Shown in pieces: positions 1-10,600 of a DNA stretch of 64,000 nt (position 1 is its first letter; each line of letters starts with the position of its first letter). Source of the stretch: Promethearchaeota archaeon (GTDB taxonomy: Archaea > Asgardarchaeota > Lokiarchaeia > Sigyniarchaeales > SOKP01); contig JAHPZE010000009.1 of assembly GCA_019058365.1 (NCBI GenBank), positions 62,001 to 126,000 on the forward strand, read 5' to 3'. The notes under the pieces were generated by a model. It did no database searches and was not told where the DNA came from. It worked only from the letters and a program-made list of their open reading frames with translations. Made by a program: the position numbers and the translations under genes.

Positions 1-147
1 AAAGCATTTTGTAGGATTAATAAGGGATATTTTGAGACTGCCTTCCAGAAACTCTTAGGGGATAATGTAAAGAAAATTGAAATAAATTTTCTTGAAAATG
101 ATGCTGAGAAAGACGTATGTGTAGAAGAACTTACTTTTTATATTTAA
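1..147 (+). CDS. C-terminal fragment of an unrecognised protein (cut by window edge)
   Basis: The frame is open from the first base to a TAA at 145-147, giving 48 C-terminal residues that end in EELTFYI and include FLENDAEKDVC. The reading frame and codon use look like genuine coding sequence. Too little is present to name a family. The charged tail with a late cysteine recalls the ends of small ligand-binding domains such as V4R, but this is only an impression. The following 205 bases up to the next gene are A/T-rich and hold no gene. Confidence 0.6.
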   Translation, partial: KAFCRINKGYFETAFQKLLGDNVKKIEINFLENDAEKDVCVEELTFYI

Positions 148-352
148 TATAATCTTTAATATTTTTTAGAAATTAAGGATATAAAAACAGGTTTTTAATT
201 TTTTTATAAATATAGAAGACGAATTAAATACATTAAATCGATTAAAGAAAACATATCATTTTCTTTTTTTGAAAAAAAAATATAATATATGTTAAATTAA
301 ACATAACAAAATTCTAAATTAAAATTAATATTTAAGAGGTTGAAATATAAAA

Positions 353-1528
353 ATGACTGATATTAAAAAGATTGTAGCTTTAGGTGTAGGGCTTATGGGT
401 GAAGGAATTGCCCAAGTTGCTTTAATGGCAGGCTACAATGTTACATTAGTAGATATCAAGGATGAGCTAGTTAATAAAGCGTATTCAGGCATAGAAATAG
501 GTTTGAAAAAGTCTGAGGAGAAAGGGCAATTAGGTGAAGGTGTGACTGCTGCAGATGTAATGGCAAGATGTAAAAAATCAACTGACTTAGCTTCTGCTGT
601 GAAAGATGCTGATATGGTTATTGAGGCAATAGTTGAAAAAATGGCTCCAAAGAAAGAAGTATGTAAGACAATAATGCAGAATGGACCCTCGCATATCATT
701 TTTGCGTCTAATACTTCCTTTATGAGCATAACTGAAATGGGAAAAGATAGCGGAGCTCCGGATAGGGTATGTGGAATGCATTTTTTCAATCCCGTTCCTT
801 TAATGGCGTGTATTGAAGTAATTAAAGGAGAAAAAACTTCCGATAATACATTTAATAAGGCAATGGAAGTTGCTAAATCACTTCCTGTTCTGAGAGGTAA
901 AAGATTCATCGCACCTGTATTGAAGGATAGACCTGGATTTATTGTAAATAGAATGAATGCTCCTGGAAACATATATATAAACTGGATCCTTGATAAAGCT
1001 GCAGAGAAAGGAATTGCATGGGATCAAATAGATGCTGATGTGGGAAAACTTGCTGCTATGCCACCTTGTGTTTTAATGGATTATGTTGGGATTGATACTA
1101 TGGTACATGGAATGAATTATAATGCTGAACTTCTACATCCTGATTTTAAACCAGGAAAAGTACTCACTGAAATGTATGAAAAAGGCAATTTAGGGAGAAA
1201 AACTGGTAGAGGTTTCTACGATTGGAGTAAGGGTCGACCACAGCCTGATTTATCTAAAAAGTCTGGATTATTCAATTTAAATGCGCTATTTGCAATTGCC
1301 TTAAATGAAGGTTGCCGTATTTTAGAAGAAGGTGTTGCAAGTGGTTTTAAAATAATCGATGATGCAAATATGGCAGGAATGAATACTCCTGGTCCATTTG
1401 GAGCAGGTAAAAATAAATATGGAGAATGGTCTGAATTACTAGAAAAACTTGCGGTTGAGACAGGAAAGGAATATTTAAAGCCTTGTAAATTGATGAAATC
1501 AGGAGAATTTGTTAAAATGCGAAAGTAA
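353..1528 (+). CDS. 3-hydroxyacyl-CoA dehydrogenase
   Basis: NAD-dependent oxidation of 3-hydroxyacyl-CoA to 3-ketoacyl-CoA in beta-oxidation or its reverse. The N-terminal Rossmann fold is visible as GVGLMGEGIAQ near residue 12, followed by the active-site segments SNTSFMSITEM and MHFFNPVP (catalytic His) around residues 118-147. DRPGFIVNRM marks the start of the C-terminal helical domain. At 391 residues it is longer than the usual ~285-residue single-domain enzyme, consistent with a second C-terminal helical repeat. A purine-rich AGAGG lies about 15 nt before the ATG. The enoyl-CoA hydratase downstream on the same strand fits a shared pathway. Confidence 0.9.
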   Translation: MTDIKKIVALGVGLMGEGIAQVALMAGYNVTLVDIKDELVNKAYSGIEIGLKKSEEKGQLGEGVTAADVMARCKKSTDLASAVKDADMVIEAIVEKMAPKKEVCKTIMQNGPSHIIFASNTSFMSITEMGKDSGAPDRVCGMHFFNPVPLMACIEVIKGEKTSDNTFNKAMEVAKSLPVLRGKRFIAPVLKDRPGFIVNRMNAPGNIYINWILDKAAEKGIAWDQIDADVGKLAAMPPCVLMDYVGIDTMVHGMNYNAELLHPDFKPGKVLTEMYEKGNLGRKTGRGFYDWSKGRPQPDLSKKSGLFNLNALFAIALNEGCRILEEGVASGFKIIDDANMAGMNTPGPFGAGKNKYGEWSELLEKLAVETGKEYLKPCKLMKSGEFVKMRK

Positions 1529-1557
1529 ACTAAAAGAATTTAACCTATATATTCTCA

Positions 1558-1567
1558 TTTTTTTTTT
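1558..1567 (+). terminator. T-tract terminator after the dehydrogenase gene
   Basis: Ten consecutive T residues begin 29 nt after the stop codon, typical of intrinsic archaeal termination. No strong hairpin precedes it. It suggests the dehydrogenase and hydratase may be separate transcripts despite their common pathway. Confidence 0.45.
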
Positions 1568-1697
1568 ATTATGTTAAAGTACGATTATTTCAAAAATCAA
1601 TTTGAAAATTTTTAATTCGAAAAAAAATAATACTAGATATTTTAAAACAATAAATAATGAGAAATAAAATAATAGAAATTAAAAGGTGGAAAATAAA

Positions 1698-2654
1698 ATG
1701 GCTGAAGAATCAAAATTTGAGCATTTAAAAATTGAATGGCCCACAGCAGTAGATGAGGAAGGAAATGTTATAAGAGAAGGTACAATTGATGGAAATTATG
1801 CTGTAATTTCAATAAACCGTCCAGATAGATTGAATGCCCTAACTGACAAAGTAGTTGCTGAAATTTCTCAAGCACTAAGATTGATGGAATGGGACGGTTC
1901 AATACGAGCAGTTGTATTACGAGGTACAAAAGAGATTACAAAAAAACCATCCTTTTCTGTTGGAGCGGATTTAACTGCGTTATTTGATCCAAGATTAAAA
2001 CCAAATATCCCTATGCACATGAGTCAAGCAATGAGAATACGACATAGAGATTATGATGAATTAGAACAATTTACTAAACCTATAATTGCAGCAGTTGATG
2101 GATTTGCATTAGGCGGAGGATTTGAACTTACTCTATGTTGTGATATTATTATTGCTTCTGATAGATCTGTATTTGGAATACCAGAAATTAACAGAGGGAT
2201 ATTTTCAGCTAATGGAGGAGTAACTAGATTAGCAGCAAGAGTTGGGCTTAATAGAGCAATGAGAATGGCAATGTTTGGAGAACATTTTGATGCAAAAACA
2301 ATGTTAGAGTGGGGATATGTATCTTGGATTGCTCCTGCTGGTGAAGAATTTGAAAAATTTGTTCATGAGAAAGCTAAATGGTTAGGAGATGCTCCAACAA
2401 CATCTTTATTTGTAATTAAAAAATGCGTTAAATTTGGTACTCGATATCCTCAATTAGGGATAATGATGGAACAAATGGGCTTTGGGATAACATTTGCTGG
2501 AAGTCAGGATGCTAAGGAAGGAATTTTAGCTTTCAATCGTAGAATTAAATGTCCTATATGCGGTGGAAAGGGTAAAATGGAGGATGGAAGTACCTGTAAA
2601 AACTGTGGCGGTAGCAGGAAAATAAAAGATACTCCACACTTCAAAGGAATCTAA
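1698..2654 (+). CDS. Enoyl-CoA hydratase with C-terminal zinc-ribbon-like tail
   Basis: Crotonase-fold protein of 318 residues. The two oxyanion-hole regions are visible (SVGADLTAL and DGFALGGGFELTL), followed by the family segment IFSANGGVTRLA. It would hydrate enoyl-CoA beside the dehydrogenase encoded upstream. The ATG at 1698 is preferred over an upstream GTG because AAGGTGG sits directly before it as a ribosome binding site. The last ~35 residues are odd: CPICGGKG, about ten residues, then CKNCGGSR, i.e. two CxxC knuckles like the DnaJ CxxCxGxG zinc motif. Ordinary crotonases end before this, so the tail is an appended metal-binding element of unknown role. Confidence 0.88.
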   Translation: MAEESKFEHLKIEWPTAVDEEGNVIREGTIDGNYAVISINRPDRLNALTDKVVAEISQALRLMEWDGSIRAVVLRGTKEITKKPSFSVGADLTALFDPRLKPNIPMHMSQAMRIRHRDYDELEQFTKPIIAAVDGFALGGGFELTLCCDIIIASDRSVFGIPEINRGIFSANGGVTRLAARVGLNRAMRMAMFGEHFDAKTMLEWGYVSWIAPAGEEFEKFVHEKAKWLGDAPTTSLFVIKKCVKFGTRYPQLGIMMEQMGFGITFAGSQDAKEGILAFNRRIKCPICGGKGKMEDGSTCKNCGGSRKIKDTPHFKGI

Positions 2655-2774
2655 TTTGTCTATAATTTTTAAAAATATTTTTTCTTTTATTTAGCATTGT
2701 TGTTATCTTTTTCTTTGATACATTTATAAATTACAATTTCAATATAGGATATAACTATCTTTGAACTTGACAAC

Positions 2775-3332
2775 ATGACTTCTAATGTAAAATTAGTTGA
2801 AGAAATTAGTGATGGAAATCTTTTTCTTAGAAAAATTTCTAAAAATGATATAGATTTTGTTTTTGAAAGTTTAAATGATGATAGAATAACTGCTTATTTA
2901 TCTATGGAGCCATTGAAGACATTAGAACAATCTAAAAGATTAATTAAAAGTTATTTAAATTATTGGAATGTAAAAATTCAATTTAATTATATAATAGAAC
3001 TTCTTGAAGCTGATAAAGTTAAAATTGGCTCTGCTAGTCTTTGGAGTATAAGTTGGCAACATTATCGAGCCCAAATCGGGATCTGGTTAATTCACTCGTT
3101 TTGGGATAAAGGATTTGGAGAAAAATCTTTGAATTTAATTAAAAATATTGCATTTAATCATCTAAAATTAAACCGACTTGAAGCCTACATTGCTATCGAG
3201 AACAAAAGATCTCAATATCTTTTTGAAAAATGTGGATTTAAAGAAGAAGGAACATTAAGGCAATATTTGAATTTTCAAGGGAAATATCATGATGCTGTAA
3301 TATTAGCTTGTATAAAAAAGAATTGTCTCTGA
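2775..3332 (+). CDS. GNAT N-acetyltransferase, RimJ/RimL-like
   Basis: A 185-residue acetyl-CoA-dependent acetyltransferase. The order of motifs fits RimJ/RimL-type GNATs: an N-terminal LRKISKNDID segment, IGIWLIHSFWDKGFGEKSL corresponding to the acetyl-CoA binding loop, then NRLEAYIAIENKRSQYLFEKCGF and GTLRQY near the end. The substrate is unknown. The gene converges on the large surface-protein gene at 3444-7334. A decayed copy of its 3' end lies at 7550-7636, facing the next surface-protein gene in the same way, so the pair appears to have been duplicated together. Confidence 0.85.
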   Translation: MTSNVKLVEEISDGNLFLRKISKNDIDFVFESLNDDRITAYLSMEPLKTLEQSKRLIKSYLNYWNVKIQFNYIIELLEADKVKIGSASLWSISWQHYRAQIGIWLIHSFWDKGFGEKSLNLIKNIAFNHLKLNRLEAYIAIENKRSQYLFEKCGFKEEGTLRQYLNFQGKYHDAVILACIKKNCL

Positions 3333-3443
3333 GATTGTTTAATTTACTATTTTACTTGCAACTAAAAGAAGAGTATTTCATTTATTAATGGTAATCTTCT
3401 TTAATTATTTGTATTTAATTATTCAATTGTCTTAAATTCTATT

Positions 3444-6400
3444 TTATTCTGATGGAACAGATTTGTCTTTAATTGGGGCTGTTATTTCAGTCTCTTTTTG
3501 TTGAGTAGGTTTCTTTTTAGGGACTGGTGGTTTTATTTTTAATGTGCTGGATGTTTTATTTAATTCATTTTGATAAACGGAATTGAATGCTTTTTCACGA
3601 TTAATTATATTTATACTAGGAGCCGTTTTACGCTTCAAACTTTTTCTGAATTTCCGAACTTTTCTAACAGCTTTTGGAAATCTTAAGATACGCATATAAA
3701 CTACTAAATATGATACTAAAATTCCTGCTGCTATTGAAATACCGATAAGTAATCCTAGCCACAATAGTGTATTCTCTTTAGGTCTAATTACGCTTAGAAC
3801 TATTTCATATGGTTCAAAATTATAATGTTCACCGGAATATGCATATATAGTTATAATAAATGAACCTACTGGTACATTTGTTATGACTGCTTCATAAATA
3901 CCATCATTATCAGGATCTGTTAAATCAGCTTCTCCATATTGCCATCTATAAGTTACTGCTGCTCCTTTAATAATACCACCAAAATCTAAATCATATAATA
4001 CTATTCTTAATGTAATAGATTTACCTGGTGTAGTAGAAATTGTTGTTTCTCCTGATACTGTCGTTATATTTGTACTAATCCGTCTAATATTTATATAAAT
4101 ATTTTGAATGATATATGATTGAAAATTCGGTCTTTCAGCTATGATACTAAAAACATTTATACCGATATTTAATTGAGTTGTATTAATAATAAGATAATAT
4201 TGTTCTAAAGTAGCACTCTCATTTAAAACGTCCGTTAGATCTCCATCTATTCGGATCGTTGCCCCAGGAATATACTCTCTTGTCCTACCATCAAGAAACC
4301 TTACAGTCAAATTTAACAGACTTCTAATAGGAAGTTCGAGATATGGATCAGCTGTTTTGTTTATTCCATTTAGAAATAATATACCCATCGATTCTCTTTC
4401 AACTACTTGTACAAAAAATTCTATTAATGCATATTCATAATTTTCTAATTGTGCTCGTATAGATAATCTGTTAAGTTGTTTTTCTAAATCAAATACATTT
4501 ACAGTTATATTATAATATTCTAAAATATTGTTCTCATCTAAGAATCCTTTCCCAATTAATTCAATAGTTGCATTATTAAGAAATGTTTTTGTAACATTAT
4601 CAAGATACTTTACAGTAACATTGAGTTTATCATTAATTTCAGCTTCTATTGTCTCACCATCAAAATATTGAGTACCATTTATAAATAATTGTATTGTAGT
4701 TTTCTTTTCTTCAATCATAAGTGTTATTAAAGTTGTAGAAAGTGTATAATTGTCTTTTTTTGCTGTTATGGTTAAAAATTTAACACCTGCTCCTAATTTT
4801 TCCATTTCAAAAGTTATACTATAAAAATCAAAGAATAGACTTTCATTTACGTCATACAGTTTACCTGATTCAATTAATTGTACCGATGCTAAATTAATGA
4901 ATAAATCAGTATCCAAATCTTTATAGAACACTGTTATATTCAGATATTCACCTACAGAAGTATTATAAAACTGAGATGCTGTATACTTTGAATTATTGAT
5001 ATAAATTTCTAAATAAGTTTGTCTTTCTAAAACAGAGACTGTAATAATTCTAGTTGATAAGCTATAATTATCTTTTTGGGCTGAGATCGTCAAAAAATTA
5101 ATCCCAAGGTTTAGCTTTCGAGTGTTAATATCTATCGAATAATTTAATGGAGAATTATCAGTGAAGTTTCGTGAGATTCTAGTACCTGTAAGGAGTACTA
5201 AAGCATTATTAATGAAATTATTAGTATAAGTATCATTATATGTCATAATTATGTTTAAAGTTGTATTCCATGGAATTTCTATGAAGTTAGTTTCCGTGTT
5301 ATTTAAAAATATTTTATCAATGTAAGAACTTCTTTCAAGCACTTCAATCTTAAAGCGAATAGATTGAGATGTATAATTTTCTTTTTCAGCACTAACAGTT
5401 AAATAAGTATTTCCCAATCCTAAATCTTTTGTATCAATGATTATTGTATATTGTGGGAGTACTGGGTCTTCAGACACATTCTTGGGGGCTCCCAGTCCTG
5501 TTAATTCTACAGTCGCGTTACTAATATGGACAGAAGGTAGTATCTCTTTATCTTTATACGTTATTGTTATATTCCCACTATTCCCATAAATCATTTGGAT
5601 AGACTTATCCAAAGTTTTATCAGTTTTATCTAAATAAAGCTGTAATTCAGTTTCTCTTGCAATTACTTCAATATTAATCAGAATAGATATTGATTCATAA
5701 TATTTCTTACTCGCAGATAAAGTTAAGAAATTATTTCCAAGACTTAATTTAGATGTATGAATAGTGATATTATATTGATTATAAATATCATCTTCTGACA
5801 AATCTTTGGGAGATCCTAACCCAATTAATTGTACTGTAGCATTTTGAATAAATTGTGATGATGTTTGGTTCATGTAAATGAATGTGATATTAACAGGATC
5901 ACCCATAGTGACCTCGATTGATTTTTCCAAGGTTTTATCTATAGAGTTTAGAAATAGATTATAGGATGTTGTATCTTCTACAACGTTTTCTGTATAAGAA
6001 ATTAATAAACTTGCATTATCTATTGATATTATAATTGTTTCATTCAAAGTAAATGTATCTGCTAAATATACCTCTATTGAGACACTTATATTATCATCTT
6101 TTGATACTATATCTTTAACATCAAAGCCTCCACTTTTAATGTCTCGAAATTCAGACCATGCCTTACTTAATTTAACGGTTTCTGAATGAATTCTATTATT
6201 AATATAAACTCGTATTTCTGAATTAGGAGATAAAACTGTCCAATTTTTATCAATTTTATATTTAAAATTTAAAGTTGCATTAATTATATCAATTGTACTT
6301 CCTACAGTTTTATGTGTAATTTTATTCCCAACCTGATTCCAAGATAGTGCAGTAAGCTGATTAATTTTTTTCTCAAAAGTAAAATTTAAACTTACTGACT

Positions 6401-7334
6401 TTATTATTAGCAATTTCCAATTGTCCGCATCTTGTGGAAAATTATCCTCACACCAAATTCTCATTCCTATTAAGATTGTGAAATTGTTAAAATTATAACT
6501 GAGTACTGACGTTAAATAGAATATTAAAATATCTTCAGGGATAGTTACCATAAGCGTATCGTTTATGTGATCAATTATAGGAGAATCCTGACCCAGTTTC
6601 CAGGTTTGATTATAAGCAACCTCAAAAATACTATTATTTGCTATATCAGATATCCAAACATAGAATCGGACATAATCTCCTGTTGATGCTTGAAAGTCTG
6701 CTGGATCAATTCCAGAATCGCTTAATACATCAATAGCACCCGTAAAATCGTCCCCAGGTTGATCCCAAGAGGGTGTTGCTTGAACTGTGGCATTAAAAAT
6801 CGCTGTAAGATTTGCAGATGTAATAACATAATCTGACATATCAACCGGCATATTAAGTATTCTATACCAATTTACAGCTACAGACTGATCAGCACTCTCA
6901 TCCCAATAATGGCTAACACAAGCACCACTAGCATTAATGTTAGTAGTATCTGGATAAGCTGGGAAGTTTGGATTTTTTGATTTAGTCCAATTTGAATCTT
7001 GTGTTAAATCAGAATAAAACTCATAATCATACTTTTTACCTAATACTTCATAATTTGCCTGATTGAGAGTTGTCGTAGCATTAATATCAGAAATATCTCC
7101 TTCTGTTGTATTATACCATGGATCTATGGGTGTTTCAAAAGTAGGATTATCAAGCCATTCTTTTGTATATAGATCTTGTACAATACCTTGGCTATTAGGT
7201 GCTGAATCATAATTTATATTATTGTTAGTATTTTGATTTAATAAGTAACTACTTATTAAAATATTGGATAGCAGTGAGGAAGTAATGATAATAAAGATTA
7301 AAATCCTTTTATTCTTACAGTAATTATTTCTCAT
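3444..7334 (-). CDS. Giant cell-surface protein with six Ig-like repeats and C-terminal membrane anchor
   Basis: A 1296-residue protein. It has an N-terminal hydrophobic signal/anchor segment (around residues 10-31), a Ser/Thr/Asn-rich ectodomain with many NxT/NxS sequons, and six ~105-residue beta-sandwich-like repeats (residues ~454-1087). Then come a membrane-proximal domain, one transmembrane segment near residues 1190-1214 and a basic cytoplasmic tail with VRKVRKFRKSLKRK and REKAF. Each repeat carries N(I/L)T, a mid NATVxL segment and an NYxS...ER end. Family knowledge does not assign a function; topology suggests an S-layer, adhesion or envelope-scaffold role. The neighbour at 7692-11789 is a clear paralogue in repeats, membrane region and tail. 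Confidence 0.8.
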   Translation of the reverse strand: MRNNYCKNKRILIFIIITSSLLSNILISSYLLNQNTNNNINYDSAPNSQGIVQDLYTKEWLDNPTFETPIDPWYNTTEGDISDINATTTLNQANYEVLGKKYDYEFYSDLTQDSNWTKSKNPNFPAYPDTTNINASGACVSHYWDESADQSVAVNWYRILNMPVDMSDYVITSANLTAIFNATVQATPSWDQPGDDFTGAIDVLSDSGIDPADFQASTGDYVRFYVWISDIANNSIFEVAYNQTWKLGQDSPIIDHINDTLMVTIPEDILIFYLTSVLSYNFNNFTILIGMRIWCEDNFPQDADNWKLLIIKSVSLNFTFEKKINQLTALSWNQVGNKITHKTVGSTIDIINATLNFKYKIDKNWTVLSPNSEIRVYINNRIHSETVKLSKAWSEFRDIKSGGFDVKDIVSKDDNISVSIEVYLADTFTLNETIIISIDNASLLISYTENVVEDTTSYNLFLNSIDKTLEKSIEVTMGDPVNITFIYMNQTSSQFIQNATVQLIGLGSPKDLSEDDIYNQYNITIHTSKLSLGNNFLTLSASKKYYESISILINIEVIARETELQLYLDKTDKTLDKSIQMIYGNSGNITITYKDKEILPSVHISNATVELTGLGAPKNVSEDPVLPQYTIIIDTKDLGLGNTYLTVSAEKENYTSQSIRFKIEVLERSSYIDKIFLNNTETNFIEIPWNTTLNIIMTYNDTYTNNFINNALVLLTGTRISRNFTDNSPLNYSIDINTRKLNLGINFLTISAQKDNYSLSTRIITVSVLERQTYLEIYINNSKYTASQFYNTSVGEYLNITVFYKDLDTDLFINLASVQLIESGKLYDVNESLFFDFYSITFEMEKLGAGVKFLTITAKKDNYTLSTTLITLMIEEKKTTIQLFINGTQYFDGETIEAEINDKLNVTVKYLDNVTKTFLNNATIELIGKGFLDENNILEYYNITVNVFDLEKQLNRLSIRAQLENYEYALIEFFVQVVERESMGILFLNGINKTADPYLELPIRSLLNLTVRFLDGRTREYIPGATIRIDGDLTDVLNESATLEQYYLIINTTQLNIGINVFSIIAERPNFQSYIIQNIYINIRRISTNITTVSGETTISTTPGKSITLRIVLYDLDFGGIIKGAAVTYRWQYGEADLTDPDNDGIYEAVITNVPVGSFIITIYAYSGEHYNFEPYEIVLSVIRPKENTLLWLGLLIGISIAAGILVSYLVVYMRILRFPKAVRKVRKFRKSLKRKTAPSINIINREKAFNSVYQNELNKTSSTLKIKPPVPKKKPTQQKETEITAPIKDKSVPSE
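4074..5975 (-). repeat. Six tandem ~105-residue protein repeats within the surface protein
   Basis: The repeats are 103-109 residues each and are aligned by an LxLN start, GDxxNIT, a NATVxLxGLG centre, QYxIxI, LxxGxNxLTxSA, NYxS and a final (E/A)R(E/Q)T. Divergence between copies is high at the DNA level, so they are old protein repeats rather than recent DNA duplications. Repeats 1 and 2 are the most alike. Confidence 0.75.
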
Positions 7335-7549
7335 ATTTTATAAAACCTCAATTAATATTTAAAAATTTTATATTAAGATATAATTTTTCCATATATTCTT
7401 ATTAATTAATATTTCAATATATTTTATTATACTTTTCCCTTATTTTAAAAATTTCATCCATTTTAATCTAAGTTTATATTAAATTTGGAAATTTGTCAAA
7501 CTGAAATTAAAACGCAGTAAAAAACAAGAGAACAATATATTTTATGCAA

Positions 7550-7636
7550 AAGATTTGATTTATAAAAGAACTTACATTAGACCAGTGCGTGAATTTTCAT
7601 GGAAAATTCCGTGATACTGTAGTGTTGGCTAGCTGA
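7550..7636 (+). pseudogene. Relic of the 3' end of a GNAT acetyltransferase gene
   Basis: Read on the plus strand, this stretch encodes KI-stop-FIKELTLDQC then VNFHGKFRDTVVLAS and a TGA. This aligns with the C terminus of the intact GNAT gene at 2775-3332 (CGFKEEGTLRQY then LNFQGKYHDAVILAC). An in-frame TGA and loss of everything upstream mark it as a dead remnant. It lies in the 357-base gap between the two surface-protein genes, 55 bases from the 3' end of the second one, mirroring the intact GNAT/surface-protein arrangement. Nothing else is recognisable in that gap apart from A/T-rich promoter-like sequence near 7340-7450. Confidence 0.7.
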
Positions 7637-7691
7637 AAAGAAGAAATTAATTAAATTTTTAAGATTTAATAGTATTAGAAGGTTTTTTAGA

Positions 7692-10600
7692 TTAATCTTT
7701 AATCAATTCATCTAATTCTTCCTTTTTCTTAATAGTTTTCTCAGTTAATTGATCTGGTACTATTTTAGACTCTGTTAGCTGTGGTTCCAATTTTTTTAAT
7801 GGCGATGAGGGCTCTACAGGTTTAGCTTTTAATTTTTGAACTCCCCCTAATTCTTCCTTATAAAGCATGGAAAATGCTTTTTCTCGGCTTGTAATATGTA
7901 CACTAGGAGTTGATTTTCTTTTTAATGTTCTTTTATATTTTCGGACCTTTCTTACTGGCTTTGGATATTTGAGATATCTTTGATAAGCGTAGAAATAGCT
8001 TCCCAATATAGTTGCTCCTATAACCGAAATTATAAATAGGATTAGAAATAAATTATCCATTGTTGGTTGGGCGATTACTGTTACAATAATCTCATACCTC
8101 TGAAAATCATAATCGTCTCCTGCAAATGCAGTTATTGTTATAGTAAACGAACCAACTGGTATATTAGAGATTTTCGATTCATATATTCCATCGTCGTTAT
8201 TGTCTGTTAATACTCCTTGACCATTTTGCCATCGATATTCTACAGTTGCATTTAAAATTAAGCCTCCAAAATCTAAATTATTAAGTTTGATTTTCAAATC
8301 AACAGACTGACCCTCGTTGATATTGATAACGTTAGATCCTGATAAGGTTGTAATATTAGTTATAATGCGTCTTATGTCTAATCTAATATTAATTATTTTT
8401 AGTTGGTAATTATTTCTTTGTGCTACAACAGTTAATAATCTTACTCCTATATCTAATTGACGTGTATCTAATAAAGTTGTATACTGTTCTAAACTAATAC
8501 TTTGATTTAATGAATCAGATAAACCTTCACCAAGAAGTTTCACATCAGCATTATTAATAAAATTACCGAGCAAATCTGAATATTTCACGGTAATATTCAA
8601 TGATGATCCAATAGGTAATTCTAAAAATGGATCTCCAGTTTTATTATTACCATTAAAAAACAGTTGAAGATTTGCCATTCTTTCGGTGATCTCTACGGTT
8701 ATTTGAGCAGGTTGAGATTGATAATCACTCTTAGTCGCAATGATATTCAAAATATCAATTCCTTGACCCAAAATACCCGCATCTATAGTGAAATTATATT
8801 GTTCTAAGGAAGGATTTTCATCAAAATATCCATGTCCTAACAATTCTATTGTAGCATTACTTAAGTGCGTTCCAGTTATGAAATCGGTATATATAACTGT
8901 TATATTGATTTTTTCCGAAACTTCAACAGTAATATAATTATTTGGATATATTGCTCCATTTAATAAAACAACTAACGATGTTCCCCTTACATCAAGATAT
9001 AGTGTCAATACTGTAGCAGATGAACTATAGTTTTGTAATTGCGCTGAGACCGTGAGAAATGTAGCCCCAACATGCAAAAGGGATGTATTAAATACTATTT
9101 CATATTGTGAATAAATATAACTTTCGTTTATAATCTTAGAAAGTCCTCCTCCAACAACTCTAGCAGTTGCTCCACTTAGAAAGTCGCCAGAAATTTGATC
9201 TTTATAGCTAAATGATATGTTTAACAGTTCACCAGACGTAAGAGTTATACTCTTATCCGTTATTTTTTCAATTCCATTAAGAAAAACATTATCAATGTAC
9301 GTTTCCCTTTCAATTATTTCGATTTTAATTAGAATATTCTGAGATTCATAGTTGGATTCATTTACACTAATTATTAGCGAATGCATTTTATTTACTTCGT
9401 ATAAAGAACTATTAAACTCCATATTGTAGATTCCTGGTGACATCATAGTTGTAGATGATTCTCCTAACCAATTACTTGTAGGAGAAGTAATTATCCCATT
9501 TCCCGTTGTAGTTTCAGTGTAATTCAAATGAATAGTGAAATTTTCATTCCAAGGTACTTGCAAATATGGAAATTCTTGAGCTGTTAGCGAAGTCTTGAGT
9601 ACCAGATTTATAGTAATTAGATTAGAATTATTTTGATATAAAGATGAATTTGCATATATAGTAAGCAAATTGTCACCAGCGACACCTCCAGAGGTATTAA
9701 AGTCTAATAAAACATAAAATCCTGGGCTAATTTCATTAAAATATTCTCTACCACCCAAGAAGTTATCGGTATAGATTATAGCGTCTCTAATTGCATCTCC
9801 ATTCTCTTTATCATTAAAAGACACTAAAAGATTGATAGTATCCCCCTCAAAAATATTAGAATAATAACTCTGATCAGGTGTAAGTGTTGAGAAATGTTTT
9901 ACTGTAAATTTTTGTGTTATAATACCTGTTTCATTCAATCCGAATATTGAATAAGAGTTGTTCCAAGTAATAATGATTTCATACTCTCCAACTTCATAAT
10001 TTGGTGGAGTACTTGGTATTTGAAAATAATTAAAATCAACATTACCGTTCGAATCTGGAGATTGTAACTGATTTACTGCTGCCCAAATTGAACCATTTGG
10101 AAATCTAACCTGAAGTTTCGCTTCAGTTTGTTGAATATAGCCAGAAACTAAAAGAGAATCTGTTATCTTTGCAGTTATATTAATATAATCTCCACTAAAA
10201 AATTCTGATTCCTGAACCCAATCATTTCCCGTAGGTATACTGGTTGTATTTTTAAATATCTGTAATTCTTCACAGTAATTGGGTGATTCTGCATTAAATT
10301 TCCAGAAACCATCGGGAGTTGTTGATATTGAATTTACTGGAATTAATAATAGTCCGGCTGTAGAATTGTCACATTGAGTTAGTCTATTAACACTTGGTTG
10401 CTGGGGTTCAGATACCCAATATAAATCTATATCTGTAGGAAATTCAAGCCTCATGGTAGCTTCTTCATATCCAGTAGGAACTGCAAAATAAGCATAACTT
10501 TCCCAATTAACTAAACTGTTATTTTCTACTGAAAATTTAGTACCTTCTGAAATGATATTTGTTTCATAACTCGTCTCAGGACTATCTTTAAAAGCATATA

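Noticed and set aside
7556..7558. TGA in the GNAT relic as a selenocysteine codon
   Set aside because: The upstream coding part is absent and the position is not conserved as a redox Cys; the sequence is a decayed fragment.
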